A DNA stretch of 64,000 nt from an uncultured Eubacteriales bacterium (GTDB taxonomy: Bacteria; Bacillota; Clostridia; Christensenellales; Aristaeellaceae). Position 1 is the first letter of the stretch. The number at the start of each line of letters is the position of its first letter. Below the pieces are notes generated by a model. That model made no database searches, was not told the origin of the DNA, and saw only the letters and a list, made by a program, of their open reading frames with translations. The stretch is taken from assembly GCA_944349855.1 (NCBI GenBank), contig CALVNS010000003.1, positions 1 to 64,000 of the forward strand. Direction: 5' to 3'. Positions 16,214 to 24,147 of this stretch are shown here, piece by piece. A program made the position numbers and the translations under genes.

Positions 16214-16864
16214 ATGAAGTCGATTCTGGTCATCGGCATGGGGCGCTTTGGCCGCCACCTGAGCCGCAAGCTGACGGAGCTGGGCAACGAGGTCATGGTC
16301 GTGGACGAGCGCGAGGAGGCGATCTCCGAGCTGGTTGGCGACGTCACCAGCGCACAGATCGGCGACTGCACGCGCGAGGACGTGCTGCGCTCGCTGGGCG
16401 TGACCAACTTTGACGTGTGCTTTGTGTGCGTGGGCTCGGACTTTCAGGCGAGCCTTGAGATCACCGCGCTGCTCAAGGACCTGGGCGCGCGCCGCGTCAT
16501 CTCCAAGGCCAGCCGCGATATCCACGCCAAGTTCCTGCTGCGCAACGGCGCGGACGAGGTCGTCTACCCCGAGCGCGACACCGCCGAGCGCATCGCCGTG
16601 CGCGCCAGCGCGAACAACGTGTTCGACTACATCGAGCTGACGCCCGAGTTTTCCATCTACGAGATCCCGCCGATGGAGGCCTGGCTGGGCAAGACGATCG
16701 CCCAGTGCAACGTGCGCACGAAGTACCACATCTCCATTCTGGCCACCAAGCAAAACGGCGTCACCTCGCTGCTGCCGCCGGCGGACCACCTGTTCGTCCC
16801 CAGCGAGCACCTGATGGTCATCGGCCGCCACGAGGACATCCAGCGCGTGCTCAAGCGGATCTGA
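16214..16864 (+). CDS. trkA: TrkA/KtrA regulatory subunit (RCK domain)
   Basis: 216 residues, the single-RCK size of KtrA rather than the duplicated TrkA of enterics. The nucleotide-binding fold opens ILVIGMGRFGRHL (GxGxxG) with the ribose-binding acid in VVDE near 33. The C-terminal RCK_C subdomain covers about 135-216. It forms a cytosolic ring that gates the TrkH/KtrB subunit in response to ATP/ADP or NAD(H), and KtrC-like relatives bind c-di-AMP in this domain. Confidence 0.93.
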   Translation: MKSILVIGMGRFGRHLSRKLTELGNEVMVVDEREEAISELVGDVTSAQIGDCTREDVLRSLGVTNFDVCFVCVGSDFQASLEITALLKDLGARRVISKASRDIHAKFLLRNGADEVVYPERDTAERIAVRASANNVFDYIELTPEFSIYEIPPMEAWLGKTIAQCNVRTKYHISILATKQNGVTSLLPPADHLFVPSEHLMVIGRHEDIQRVLKRI

Positions 16865-16871
16865 CGCCGCT

Positions 16872-17369
16872 TCATGACGGCCTGTCCGCCATCTCCACGT
16901 TCTGTAGCGGTGTGCGCCGCCGCTCCATCAGCCAGACCTCTACGGTGAAATCTTCGTTGCCTGGCATGCGGCCCCGAACCGTTTCCACCGTCTCAAAGCC
17001 CAAGGAGACGTACAGGCTCCGGGCCGGCTCGTTTCCGGTCAGCACCTCAATGGAGTGGATATGCGGAAACTGACGCAGGGCAAACCGTGCCAGCTGTCTC
17101 CCAATCCCCTTTCTCCTGCGCGCCGGATCGACATACAGCCAGGCCAGCTCTTCAGACGTGCAGGCGACAAATCCGGCGACCACGCCGTCCTCCACAAAGA
17201 CATAGAGTCCGGGATAGTCCAAAAGGCCCTCCCGCTCCGCTGCAACGTGCAGCGGCACAAATGCGTCCTCCAGGCCTGCCAGCTTCAGCTCGACAAGTCT
17301 GGAGGCGTCGTGTATCCGGCAGATTGCATCCCAGTCGGATGCCCGATAAGCCCGAATGTCTACCGCCAT
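16872..17369 (-). CDS. GNAT-family N-acetyltransferase
   Basis: 165 residues. Acetyl-CoA loop ARRRKGIGRQLARFAL near 95-110 follows the strand ELAWLYVDP. GNEPARSLYVSLGFETVE near 126-143 is the C-terminal GNAT motif. ATG 17369 has GGAGGGGAG upstream. It is convergent with trkA. The substrate is unknown. Confidence 0.87.
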   Translation of the reverse strand: MAVDIRAYRASDWDAICRIHDASRLVELKLAGLEDAFVPLHVAAEREGLLDYPGLYVFVEDGVVAGFVACTSEELAWLYVDPARRRKGIGRQLARFALRQFPHIHSIEVLTGNEPARSLYVSLGFETVETVRGRMPGNEDFTVEVWLMERRRTPLQNVEMADRPS

Positions 17370-17448
17370 ATGCTCCCCTCCCAAATTTTTTGAAGAAATA
17401 CACTTCGGACGGCCTCCCGTCCATCTTCCACGTCCTTGCGCGCAGCCT

Positions 17449-18090
17449 TTACACTCCTCGCCTCCAGAGCGCAAACGAATACGCGCACGAGGCCAGCAGC
17501 ACCGCCATGAGCAGCGCCAGCCCCAGCCAGGCCGCGCGCGGCAGCGCCCATGCCAGCGCCAGCATGACCAGCCCGCTCGCCACGATCCCAACGCCCGCCG
17601 CGCGGTTCGTCCTGCGCCAGTTCTCCTCGCTGCACAGCGTCCAGGGCAGGCGCACGCCCGCCAGCCAGCTGCGGCGCGTCTTGGGCAGATAGTTGCCGGT
17701 CACGGCCAGCAGCAGGCCGCATGCCGCCGGCGCAAGCCGCTCCACCGGCGGATCGACGCCCAGCGCGCACGCCAGCATCAGCGGCACGCACAGCAGGCTC
17801 GCGCCCGGCGCCGTCCACTGGACGATCACTCGCAGCGGGCGCGCAATGCCCGCGCGTCGCGGATCCAGCCGAAGCGCCGCGTGCGCCAGCAGGTTCAGCC
17901 CCGCCAGCAACGCAGGAATGCCCAGCCCTGCAAACGCCCGCGACGCCCACCCGTCCACCTCGCCGGCGAAGTTCCAGTGCACCGGCACCCGCTCCGGCAG
18001 CCGCCCGTACAGCGCCGCCGCGAGCAGCATTGGCGCCAGGCACAGCGCCGTCGTGAGCAGCAGCGCGCGGTCAATGCGCTTCATCGCCAT
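17449..18090 (-). CDS. sdpI: SdpI-like membrane protein (DUF1648/SdpI)
   Basis: 213 residues with six hydrophobic segments. The N-terminal DUF1648 motif LPERVPVHWNFAGEVDGW (about 31-48) is followed by the SdpI-type segment NYLPKTRRSWLAGVRLPWTL near 133-152. In Bacillus subtilis SdpI gives immunity to the SdpC toxin and sequesters SdpR at the membrane. Here it overlaps the ArsR-type gene by 20 bases. No sdpC-like toxin gene is in the window, so only the regulatory or signalling half is present. Confidence 0.86.
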   Translation of the reverse strand: MAMKRIDRALLLTTALCLAPMLLAAALYGRLPERVPVHWNFAGEVDGWASRAFAGLGIPALLAGLNLLAHAALRLDPRRAGIARPLRVIVQWTAPGASLLCVPLMLACALGVDPPVERLAPAACGLLLAVTGNYLPKTRRSWLAGVRLPWTLCSEENWRRTNRAAGVGIVASGLVMLALAWALPRAAWLGLALLMAVLLASCAYSFALWRRGV

Positions 18091-18352
18091 CGCCTCCCAT
18101 GAACTGCGAGAGCCAGAGCATCAGCTCTTCAAACACCGACGCGTTCAGCGCGTAGAACACGTAGTTTTTCTCCCGCGTCTCATACACCAGCCCCGCCTTC
18201 TTCAGCTGCGAGAGGTGATAGGACACCGTCGCCGCCGTCATGTCAAAGCGCGCGGCGATCTCCCCCGCCGGCATGCGCCCTGCGCGCAGCATCAGCAGGA
18301 TCTCGCGCCGCGCCGGGTCGGCCAGCGCCTTGAACGTATCGGCAAAGGCCAC
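18071..18352 (-). CDS. sdpR: ArsR-family repressor (SdpR-like)
   Basis: 93 residues. A single winged helix-turn-helix covers most of the protein: ALADPARREILLMLRAG, then EIAARFDMTAATVSYHLSQLKKAGLV with the recognition helix. It lacks the CxC metal-site cysteines of metal-sensing ArsR proteins. GTG 18352 is the start, close behind GGGAGG. It overlaps sdpI and probably represses the pair through the dyad at 18369-18398. Confidence 0.88.
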   Translation of the reverse strand: MAFADTFKALADPARREILLMLRAGRMPAGEIAARFDMTAATVSYHLSQLKKAGLVYETREKNYVFYALNASVFEELMLWLSQFMGGDGDEAH

Positions 18353-18368
18353 GGCCTCCCGCCCCCTT

Positions 18369-18398
18369 CTGGTATTTAGAGAATGATCTAATCACCAG
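18369..18398 (-). promoter_or_regulatory. Operator dyad of sdpR-sdpI
   Basis: Two 12-base arms match at 10 positions across a 6-base centre, with the core TTAGA-N6-TCTAA. It abuts the -10 box and covers the transcription start, so bound SdpR would block initiation. Confidence 0.75.
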
Positions 18399-18425
18399 TA
18401 TACGCAAAGGCCCGCCCCGCGTCAA
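18397..18425 (-). promoter_or_regulatory. sdpR-sdpI promoter
   Basis: Minus-strand TTGACG (18420-18425) and TATACT (18397-18402) are 17 bp apart. The -35 box falls in the loop and 3' arm of the dgoD terminator hairpin. Confidence 0.8.
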
Positions 18426-18438
18426 GCGGGACGGGCCT
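18407..18438 (-). terminator. Terminator of dgoD
   Basis: AGGCCCGTCCCGC pairs with GCGGGGCGGGCCT around a TTGAC loop and is followed by TTTGCG. The same bases carry the sdpR -35 element. Confidence 0.75.
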
Positions 18439-18443
18439 GCATC

Positions 18444-19592
18444 TTACCATTCGGCGATGGTGCCGTCGGCATTGCGCCAGACGGGGTTCTTCCAGTTGTG
18501 CCCCTGCGCGGCCATGGCGGAGAGCTTCTCCTCGTCGACCTCCACGCCCAGGCCGGGACCGGTGGGCGGCGCGATGCATCCCTGATGATAGCGGAAGGGC
18601 GAGGCGTCCTTGAGGTAGGTGAGCAGGTCGCCGCCGCGGTTGTAGTGGATGCCCAGGCTCTGCTCCTGGATGAACGCATTGGGCGTGACCATGTCCAGCT
18701 GCACGCACGCCGCCAGCGCCACGGGGCCCAGCGGGCAGTGCGGCGCGACGGCCACGTCGAAGGCCTCGGCCATGGCGGCGATCTTGCGGCACTCGGAGAT
18801 GCCGCCCGCGTGCGACAGATCCGGCTGCACGACGTCCGCATAGCCGGCCACGAGCAGGCGCTTGAAGTCCCAGCGGCTGAACATGCGCTCGCCCGTGGCG
18901 ATGGGCACGCTGGTGTGCGCGGCGATCTCGCGCAGGGCCTCGATGTTCTCGGCGAGCACCGGCTCCTCGATGAACATGGGCTTGAACGCCTCCAGCTCGC
19001 GCGCGAGCACCTTGGCCATGGGCTTGTGCACGCGGCCGTGGAAATCCAGCGCGAAGTCCACGTCGTAGCCGACTGCGTCGCGCAGCGCGGCACAGCGATC
19101 GAGCACCTGCTGGACTTTCTTGTAGGAGTCGACGTAGTGCAGCTCCTCCGTGGCGTTCATCTTCACGGCCGTATAGCCCTGGTCGCGCTTCTCGCGCACG
19201 GCCGCGGCCACGTCGTCGGGGCGGTCGCCGCCGATCCAGCAGTACACGCGCAGGCTGTCGCGGCACAGCCCGCCCAGCAGCTCATACACCGGCACGCCCA
19301 GCGCGCGTCCCTTGATGTCCCACAGGGCCTGGTCGATGCCCGAGATGGCGCTCATGACCTCCGGCCCGCCACGGTAAAAGCCTGCGCGATACATCGTCTG
19401 CCACAGGTCCTCAATGCGCCGCGGGTCTTTGCCCAGGAAGTAATAGCTCAGCTCCTCCACAGCAGCCGCGACGGTGTGCGCGCGTCCTTCGACGATCGGC
19501 TCGCCCCAACCGCAGAGGCCCTCGTCCGTCTCCAGCTTCAAAAACAGCCAGCGCGGCGGCGCCGGATAGAGCCGGAAGCCCGTGATCTTCAT
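18444..19592 (-). CDS. dgoD: D-galactonate dehydratase
   Basis: 382 residues, the exact family length. It belongs to the enolase superfamily and converts D-galactonate to 2-dehydro-3-deoxy-D-galactonate. The Mg2+ and base residues sit in LDFHGRVHKPMAKVL (about 182-196), FIEEPVLAEN (about 210-219), GERMFSRWDF and APHCPLGPVAL (about 284-294), which closely follow E. coli DgoD as I recall it. ATG 19592 follows GGGGAGG. It is transcribed alone. dgoA and dgoK, which take the next steps, lie 18 kb away. Confidence 0.93.
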   Translation of the reverse strand: MKITGFRLYPAPPRWLFLKLETDEGLCGWGEPIVEGRAHTVAAAVEELSYYFLGKDPRRIEDLWQTMYRAGFYRGGPEVMSAISGIDQALWDIKGRALGVPVYELLGGLCRDSLRVYCWIGGDRPDDVAAAVREKRDQGYTAVKMNATEELHYVDSYKKVQQVLDRCAALRDAVGYDVDFALDFHGRVHKPMAKVLARELEAFKPMFIEEPVLAENIEALREIAAHTSVPIATGERMFSRWDFKRLLVAGYADVVQPDLSHAGGISECRKIAAMAEAFDVAVAPHCPLGPVALAACVQLDMVTPNAFIQEQSLGIHYNRGGDLLTYLKDASPFRYHQGCIAPPTGPGLGVEVDEEKLSAMAAQGHNWKNPVWRNADGTIAEW

Positions 19593-19696
19593 GATTCCAT
19601 CCTCCCCGTGTGTATTTTTTCTTCATTATAGCACACAGGCGCGCTGCGCGCACGCCTCTCGCGCGGGGGAACGCGCTTTTTTTGCGGCCCACCCTG

Positions 19697-19725
19697 TTGT
19701 CTAATGCTTCCACATATGCTAAAAT
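19697..19725 (+). promoter_or_regulatory. Promoter of the diguanylate cyclase gene
   Basis: TTGTCT (19697-19702) and TAAAAT (19720-19725) are 17 bp apart. Confidence 0.7.
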
Positions 19726-19749
19726 AGGGAAAAAGGAAGGGGATGCGCC

Positions 19750-20928
19750 ATGGACAGACTGAGACGGCTGCTGGGCCATGTCAAGGGGACGGAGCCGGAC
19801 ATCACGCGCCTGGTGGAGGAGTCCGACATGCGCGACGTGCGTGCGACGTTCTATGTGGCGCTTCCCTTCATCGCAGTTGCCGAGCTGATCAACGCCGTGC
19901 TGCTGCTCACCGCGCTGGGCGGCCTGAGCACCACCGCGCGCAGGGTCTACTTCGCGCTGTACGTCTCGCTGTTCGCGGCCTCGGTCGCCTGTCTGCTGTA
20001 CCTGCTGCTGCACCGCCGCGACGTCGAGCGCCCGCGGCGCATCCTGAACGCACACCTGCTGTATGTGCTGTTTCTGTGCCTGTGGGGCACGTTCCTGACG
20101 ATCTACGACCAGCGTGCATCGGAAAACGTCAGCGTCTACGTCACGCTCGTGATGGCCGCCTCGGTCATCGCGCGCATGACCCCGCTGCAGACCGTATGCG
20201 TGCTGGGCGTCAGCCAGGCGCTGCTGCTGGCGTTCTTCCGCACGTTTCAGCCCGAGCCGGTCAACAACCTGGGCAACTACATGAACACGTCGTTCATGTG
20301 CCTGACGGCCATCCTCATCTCCTGCTCGCGCTACGCCTCCAAGGTGGACGAGATCCGCTCGCTGCAGGTCATGACGCGCCAGAAGGAGGAGATCGAGCGC
20401 ATCAACGCGCGGCTGCGCTACCTGGTGGACACCGACGAGCTGACGGGCCTGTCCAACCGGCGCGTGCTCGACGCCGAACTGCCCGCGCTCTTCGAGCGCT
20501 GCCGCGAGCAGCGACGTCCCTTCGCCGTGCTGATGGCCGACATCGACGACTTCAAGGCCTTCAACGACACCTACGGCCACCAGGTGGGCGACCGCTGCAT
20601 TCACGAGGTCGCGGAGGTGCTGCGCCGCGCCGCGCAGGAATTCGAGGAGCGGCTGCTCGTGCGCTACGGCGGGGAGGAGTTTGCCGTGTTCGTCTCGGGC
20701 GTCTCCCGCGACCGCATCGCCGTGCTCGCCGACGACCTGTGCCGCCGCGTGCGCGCGCTGTGCCTGCAGACCGAGCAGGGCACCTGCTATGACGCGGTGC
20801 GCATGAGCATCGGCTGGAGCTGGTGCATCCCCGGCCCGGACGCGCGCGTGAGCGACATCATCTCCAGCGCGGACCGCGCGCTCTACCGCGCCAAGCGCGA
20901 GGGCAAGGACCGCGCGGTGGCCTCCTGA
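19750..20928 (+). CDS. Membrane diguanylate cyclase (GGDEF)
   Basis: 392 residues. Residues 35-205 contain five or six hydrophobic helices without a recognised sensor domain. A short coiled coil at about 206-225 leads to the GGDEF domain, which starts DTDELTGLSNRRVLD. The active site RYGGEEFAVF (near 305-314) is intact, so c-di-GMP synthesis is expected. No RxxD inhibitory site precedes it. AAAGGAAGG precedes ATG 19750. It is paired in the window with a phosphodiesterase at 28.7 kb. The membrane signal is unknown. Confidence 0.92.
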   Translation: MDRLRRLLGHVKGTEPDITRLVEESDMRDVRATFYVALPFIAVAELINAVLLLTALGGLSTTARRVYFALYVSLFAASVACLLYLLLHRRDVERPRRILNAHLLYVLFLCLWGTFLTIYDQRASENVSVYVTLVMAASVIARMTPLQTVCVLGVSQALLLAFFRTFQPEPVNNLGNYMNTSFMCLTAILISCSRYASKVDEIRSLQVMTRQKEEIERINARLRYLVDTDELTGLSNRRVLDAELPALFERCREQRRPFAVLMADIDDFKAFNDTYGHQVGDRCIHEVAEVLRRAAQEFEERLLVRYGGEEFAVFVSGVSRDRIAVLADDLCRRVRALCLQTEQGTCYDAVRMSIGWSWCIPGPDARVSDIISSADRALYRAKREGKDRAVAS

Positions 20929-20968
20929 GGGAGGCGCCCGCATCGCTTGCGCCCTGCAAAGCCACAGA

Positions 20969-20996
20969 AAAAGGCCGCCCGTACAGGCGGCCTTTT
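20969..20996. terminator. Bidirectional terminator between the cyclase gene and tRNA-Val
   Basis: AAAAGGCCGCC (20969-20979) pairs with GGCGGCCTTTT (20986-20996), giving T runs on both strands. Confidence 0.85.
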
Positions 20997-20997
20997 A

Positions 20998-21074
20998 TGG
21001 TGGGGTCGATAGGGCTCGAACCTACGACCTCTACGATGTCAACGTAGCGCTCTGACCAGCTGAGCTACGACCCC
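20998..21074 (-). tRNA. tRNA-Val (GAC)
   Basis: 77 nt including an encoded CCA. Acceptor GGGGTCG/CGACCCC closes the cloverleaf. The anticodon stem CTACG/CGTAG encloses TTGACAT, so the anticodon is GAC. The T-loop GGTTCGAGCC is canonical. Confidence 0.97.
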
Positions 21075-21233
21075 ATGGCAACGATAAATATTATACACGC
21101 CATTCGCTCAAAAATCAAGGGGGTTTTTCCGTTTTTTTTCGTTTCCCGCTTGGTGAGGATGCGAAGAGCGGCAGAAAGTTCTTTGTATATAAAGATGATT
21201 TTTGAGCGAAATTCCGATTTGTGCATAATTTGC

Positions 21234-21262
21234 TTGCATTTTCCGCCGCGTGACGCTATAAT
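21234..21262 (+). promoter_or_regulatory. Promoter of the HPr-like gene
   Basis: TTGCAT (21234-21239) and TATAAT (21257-21262) are 17 bp apart. The AT-rich 21075-21233 shows no gene. Confidence 0.75.
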
Positions 21263-21294
21263 AATATCGTGCTCAAGAGAGGAGGCATATATCA

Positions 21295-21522
21295 ATGAAA
21301 TCTGTTGTGATTAAGCTGTCGCTTGCCGAGAACGTCAAGCAGTTTGTCAACGTCGTGAGCGCCTATCCCTATGACATGGATCTGCGCGCGGGCCGTCACG
21401 TGGTCGATGCCAAGTCCATCCTGGGCATCTTCAGCCTGGACCTGTCCAAGCCCATCACGCTGGAGATCTACGCCGACAACTGCGACGACCTGCTCGAGCA
21501 GATCAAGCCCTTCGCGGTCTGA
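21295..21522 (+). CDS. HPr-family protein lacking the phospho-histidine
   Basis: 75 residues, slightly shorter than HPr. The regulatory region is retained: VDAKSILGIFSLDL at about 37-50 keeps the serine that HPr kinase phosphorylates. The usual GLHARP segment around His15 is absent; the region reads AENVKQFVNVV, with no histidine. It cannot accept phosphate from PEP-dependent EI and is probably regulatory, resembling Crh in logic. GAGGAGG precedes ATG 21295. It is a single gene between its own promoter and terminator. Confidence 0.85.
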   Translation: MKSVVIKLSLAENVKQFVNVVSAYPYDMDLRAGRHVVDAKSILGIFSLDLSKPITLEIYADNCDDLLEQIKPFAV

Positions 21523-21561
21523 CGGCTCCGGCCGCAGGCCCCCTTTACATCCGTACAAAGC

Positions 21562-21599
21562 CGCTCTCAAACGCCCCTGTTTGAGAGCGTTTCTTTTTC
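21562..21599 (+). terminator. Terminator of the HPr-like gene
   Basis: CGCTCTCAAAC (21562-21572) pairs with GTTTGAGAGCG (21579-21589), followed by TTTCTTTTT. Confidence 0.9.
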
Positions 21600-21635
21600 T
21601 GCCATCTTTCCCGCCGCACGCCAGGAGGTCTCCAT

Positions 21636-22187
21636 ATGAACGCATCCCACCGCCCCACGCTGGCCGAAAACCGCCTCGTCCTGCTCCTGCTGCTGGACAG
21701 GCTCGGCCCGTGCAGCGAGGAGCAGCTGCTCGCCCTCGTCTCAGAGGACGGCCTGCTCGACTACATCGACCTGCGCCTGGGCCTGGCCGACCTGACCGAC
21801 GCCGGCCTGCTGCGCACGCGCGAACATGAGATCGGCCGCCTCTACGTCCTCACCCAACAGGGCCGCGACACGCTGGGCATGTTCCCCGGCCACATCCCCC
21901 CCTCCCGCCGCGCCCGCGTCGAAGCCCTCTGCGCCCGCTGGAAGGACCGCGTGCGCATGGAAAAGCACGTGCTCGCCGACTGGCAGGAGCGCCCCGACGG
22001 CTTCATCGTGCGCCTGCGCCTGCTGGAGCAGGACATGGCCCTGCTCGACCTGCAGCTCAACGTCCCCACCCGCGCCCAGGCCGGCCTCATGTGCCGGCGC
22101 TGGCCCGAGCGCGCCGGCGAGCTGTACGCCCACCTCATGCGCTCCCTGGGCGAGGATGACGCCCCAGCCGGTGAAGTTGGGAATTGA
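21636..22187 (+). CDS. DUF4364 family protein (winged-helix)
   Basis: 183 residues. The N-terminal 70 residues form a winged helix: NRLVLLLLLDRLG, then DLRLGLADLTDAGLL, then a wing with RLYVLTQQG. DUF4364 is a Clostridia-specific family of unknown role that often lies near recA/rny-type housekeeping genes, and the whole length fits it. AGGAGG precedes ATG 21636. It may be a DNA-binding regulator. The promoter of the rimO operon overlaps its last codons. Confidence 0.84.
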   Translation: MNASHRPTLAENRLVLLLLLDRLGPCSEEQLLALVSEDGLLDYIDLRLGLADLTDAGLLRTREHEIGRLYVLTQQGRDTLGMFPGHIPPSRRARVEALCARWKDRVRMEKHVLADWQERPDGFIVRLRLLEQDMALLDLQLNVPTRAQAGLMCRRWPERAGELYAHLMRSLGEDDAPAGEVGN

Positions 22188-22212
22188 TTTTTTCCATCGG
22201 GAATGGTACAAT
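22184..22212 (+). promoter_or_regulatory. Promoter of rimO-pgsA-cinA-recA
   Basis: TTGATT (22184-22189) and TACAAT (22207-22212) are 17 bp apart. The -35 box begins within the end of the DUF4364 gene. Confidence 0.75.
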
Positions 22213-22269
22213 AGGACAGCGAAACACTTGTTCGCCTTTATGCGAACGAAATGAGGCGGTGAACGGATC

Positions 22270-23583
22270 ATGAAAGCGACCGTTGGCGTGGTCTCGCTGG
22301 GATGCAGCAAGAACCGCGTGGATACAGAGCAGATGCTGGGGCTGTTGCGGGCGGCGGGGTATGAGATCGTCTCCGACCCGGCGCAGGCGCAGGTGCTGAT
22401 CGTCAACACCTGCGGCTTCATCGGCCCGGCGAAGGAGGAGTCGATCGAGACGCTCTTTGAGATGGCGCAGTACAAGCAGACGGGGCGGTGCGAGCTGCTG
22501 GTGGCCACGGGCTGCTTTGCGCAGCGCTATCCGCAGGCCGTGCGCGAAGAGATGCCCGAGGTGGACGCGATCCTGGGCGTGGGCCAGTACGACAGGCTGA
22601 TCGCAGCGCTGGACGAGGCGTCGCGCCATCTGCGGCCCGTGTATGTGGAGTCGTCGTCGGGCTTTCTGGAGTGCGGGCGTGTGCTGACGACGCCGCCCTA
22701 CAGCGCCTACGTGAAGATCGGCGACGGGTGCGACAACCGGTGCAGCTACTGCGCGATCCCGCTGATCCGCGGGCGCTACCGCTCGCGGCCGCAGGCAGAC
22801 GTGGTGCGCGAGGCGCGCGAGCTGGCGGCGCAGGGCGTGAGCGAGATCACGCTCGTGGCGCAGGACACGACGCGCTACGGCACGGACCTGACGGGCGGCA
22901 GGAGCCTGTTGCCCGAGCTGATGGAGGCGGTCTCGCAGGTGGAGGGCGTGCGCTTCCTGCGCACGCTGTACAGCTACCCCGACCTGGTCGACGCGCGGCT
23001 GCTGGACACGCTGGAGCGCCTGCCCAACGCATGCCGCTACATCGACCTGCCGATCCAGCACATCTCCCAGGAACTGCTCACGCGCATGAACCGGCGCGGC
23101 ACGTCCGAGCACATCCGCCGGATCGTCGCCGAGATCCGCCGGCGCGGCATGGCGCTGCGCACGACGGTGATGGTCGGCTTCCCGGGCGAGACGCAGGCGC
23201 AGTTTGACGAGCTGCTGGACTTCCTGCGCGAGGCGCAGTTCGACCGCCTGGGCGCATTCGCCTTCTCGCCCGAGGACGACACGCCCGCCGCGCTCATGCC
23301 GGACCAGGTGCCCGAGGAGGTCAAGCAGGAGCGGCTGGACCGCGTGATGCGCCTGCAGCAGGGCATCTCCCTGGCGCGGGGCCAGCTGCGCGTGGGCACG
23401 ACCTGCGCCGTGCTCGTCGAGGGCCGCGACGCGCAGGGCTACTTCGGTCGCTCGCAGTTCGAGGCGCCCGAGACCGACGGTCTGATCCGCTTCTCCTGCC
23501 CGCGCGAGCTTGCGCCCGGCAGCTACGTCGACGTGCGCATCACCCGCGCCCTCGAATATGATCTGATAGGAGCATGCGTATGA
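22270..23583 (+). CDS. rimO: Ribosomal protein S12 methylthiotransferase RimO
   Basis: 437 residues. The N-terminal UPF0004 domain holds three cluster cysteines (SLGCSKNRVDTE near 11, NTCGF near 46, ATGCFAQRYP near 79). The radical SAM domain has CDNRCSYC near 154-161 (CxxxCxxC). A TRAM domain ends the protein. SLGCSKNRVD rather than the MiaB variant, and the length, support RimO, which adds a methylthio group to Asp of S12 using two [4Fe-4S] clusters. GAGGCGG precedes ATG 22270. It overlaps pgsA by four bases. Confidence 0.94.
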   Translation: MKATVGVVSLGCSKNRVDTEQMLGLLRAAGYEIVSDPAQAQVLIVNTCGFIGPAKEESIETLFEMAQYKQTGRCELLVATGCFAQRYPQAVREEMPEVDAILGVGQYDRLIAALDEASRHLRPVYVESSSGFLECGRVLTTPPYSAYVKIGDGCDNRCSYCAIPLIRGRYRSRPQADVVREARELAAQGVSEITLVAQDTTRYGTDLTGGRSLLPELMEAVSQVEGVRFLRTLYSYPDLVDARLLDTLERLPNACRYIDLPIQHISQELLTRMNRRGTSEHIRRIVAEIRRRGMALRTTVMVGFPGETQAQFDELLDFLREAQFDRLGAFAFSPEDDTPAALMPDQVPEEVKQERLDRVMRLQQGISLARGQLRVGTTCAVLVEGRDAQGYFGRSQFEAPETDGLIRFSCPRELAPGSYVDVRITRALEYDLIGACV

Positions 23584-24128
23584 ACCTGCCCAACAAGCTG
23601 ACGCTGCTGCGCATTGCGCTGGTGCCCGTCTACCTGCTGCTCATGTGGCTGGGGCAGGGCGCGTTCGCCGCGAACGTCGCGGCGCTGGCGGTCTTCGCCT
23701 GCGCGTCGCTGACCGACCTGTTCGACGGGCGCATCGCCCGCAGCCGCGGCCTGGTGACCAACTTCGGCAAATTCATGGATCCCATCGCCGACAAGCTGCT
23801 GACCGTCACCGCGTTCATCGTCATGGTTGACATGGAGCGCATGTCCGCGTGGATGTGCGTGGTGTTCGTCGCGCGCGAGTTCGTCGTCAGCGGCTTGCGC
23901 CTGGTCGCCGTGGAGCAGGGCCGCGTCATCGCCGCGGGCCTGTCGGGCAAGGTCAAGACCGTGCTGCAGATGGCCGCCGTCATGCTGCTCACGCTCGACC
24001 TGCCCGCCCTGTCCGCCGTGACGGCGCTCGTCCTCTGGGCCGCCGTGGCGATGACCGTCTATTCGATGGCGGTATACCTATGGCAAAACCGCGCCGTGTT
24101 CCACGAGCGCGACGCTTCCCACGCCTGA
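23580..24128 (+). CDS. pgsA: CDP-diacylglycerol-glycerol-3-phosphate 3-phosphatidyltransferase
   Basis: 182 residues, integral membrane. The CDP-alcohol phosphotransferase signature DGx2ARx8Gx3Dx3D is complete, running from DGRIAR near 49 to FMDPIAD near 66-72. It makes phosphatidylglycerol phosphate, the first step to PG and cardiolipin. The ATG at 23580 overlaps the rimO stop (ATGA) and has AGGAG eight bases upstream; an ATG six bases earlier is less well placed. Gene order rimO-pgsA-cinA-recA is widespread in Bacillota. Confidence 0.94.
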   Translation: MNLPNKLTLLRIALVPVYLLLMWLGQGAFAANVAALAVFACASLTDLFDGRIARSRGLVTNFGKFMDPIADKLLTVTAFIVMVDMERMSAWMCVVFVAREFVVSGLRLVAVEQGRVIAAGLSGKVKTVLQMAAVMLLTLDLPALSAVTALVLWAAVAMTVYSMAVYLWQNRAVFHERDASHA

Positions 24129-24147
24129 CCACAAAGGAGTCTTCGCC

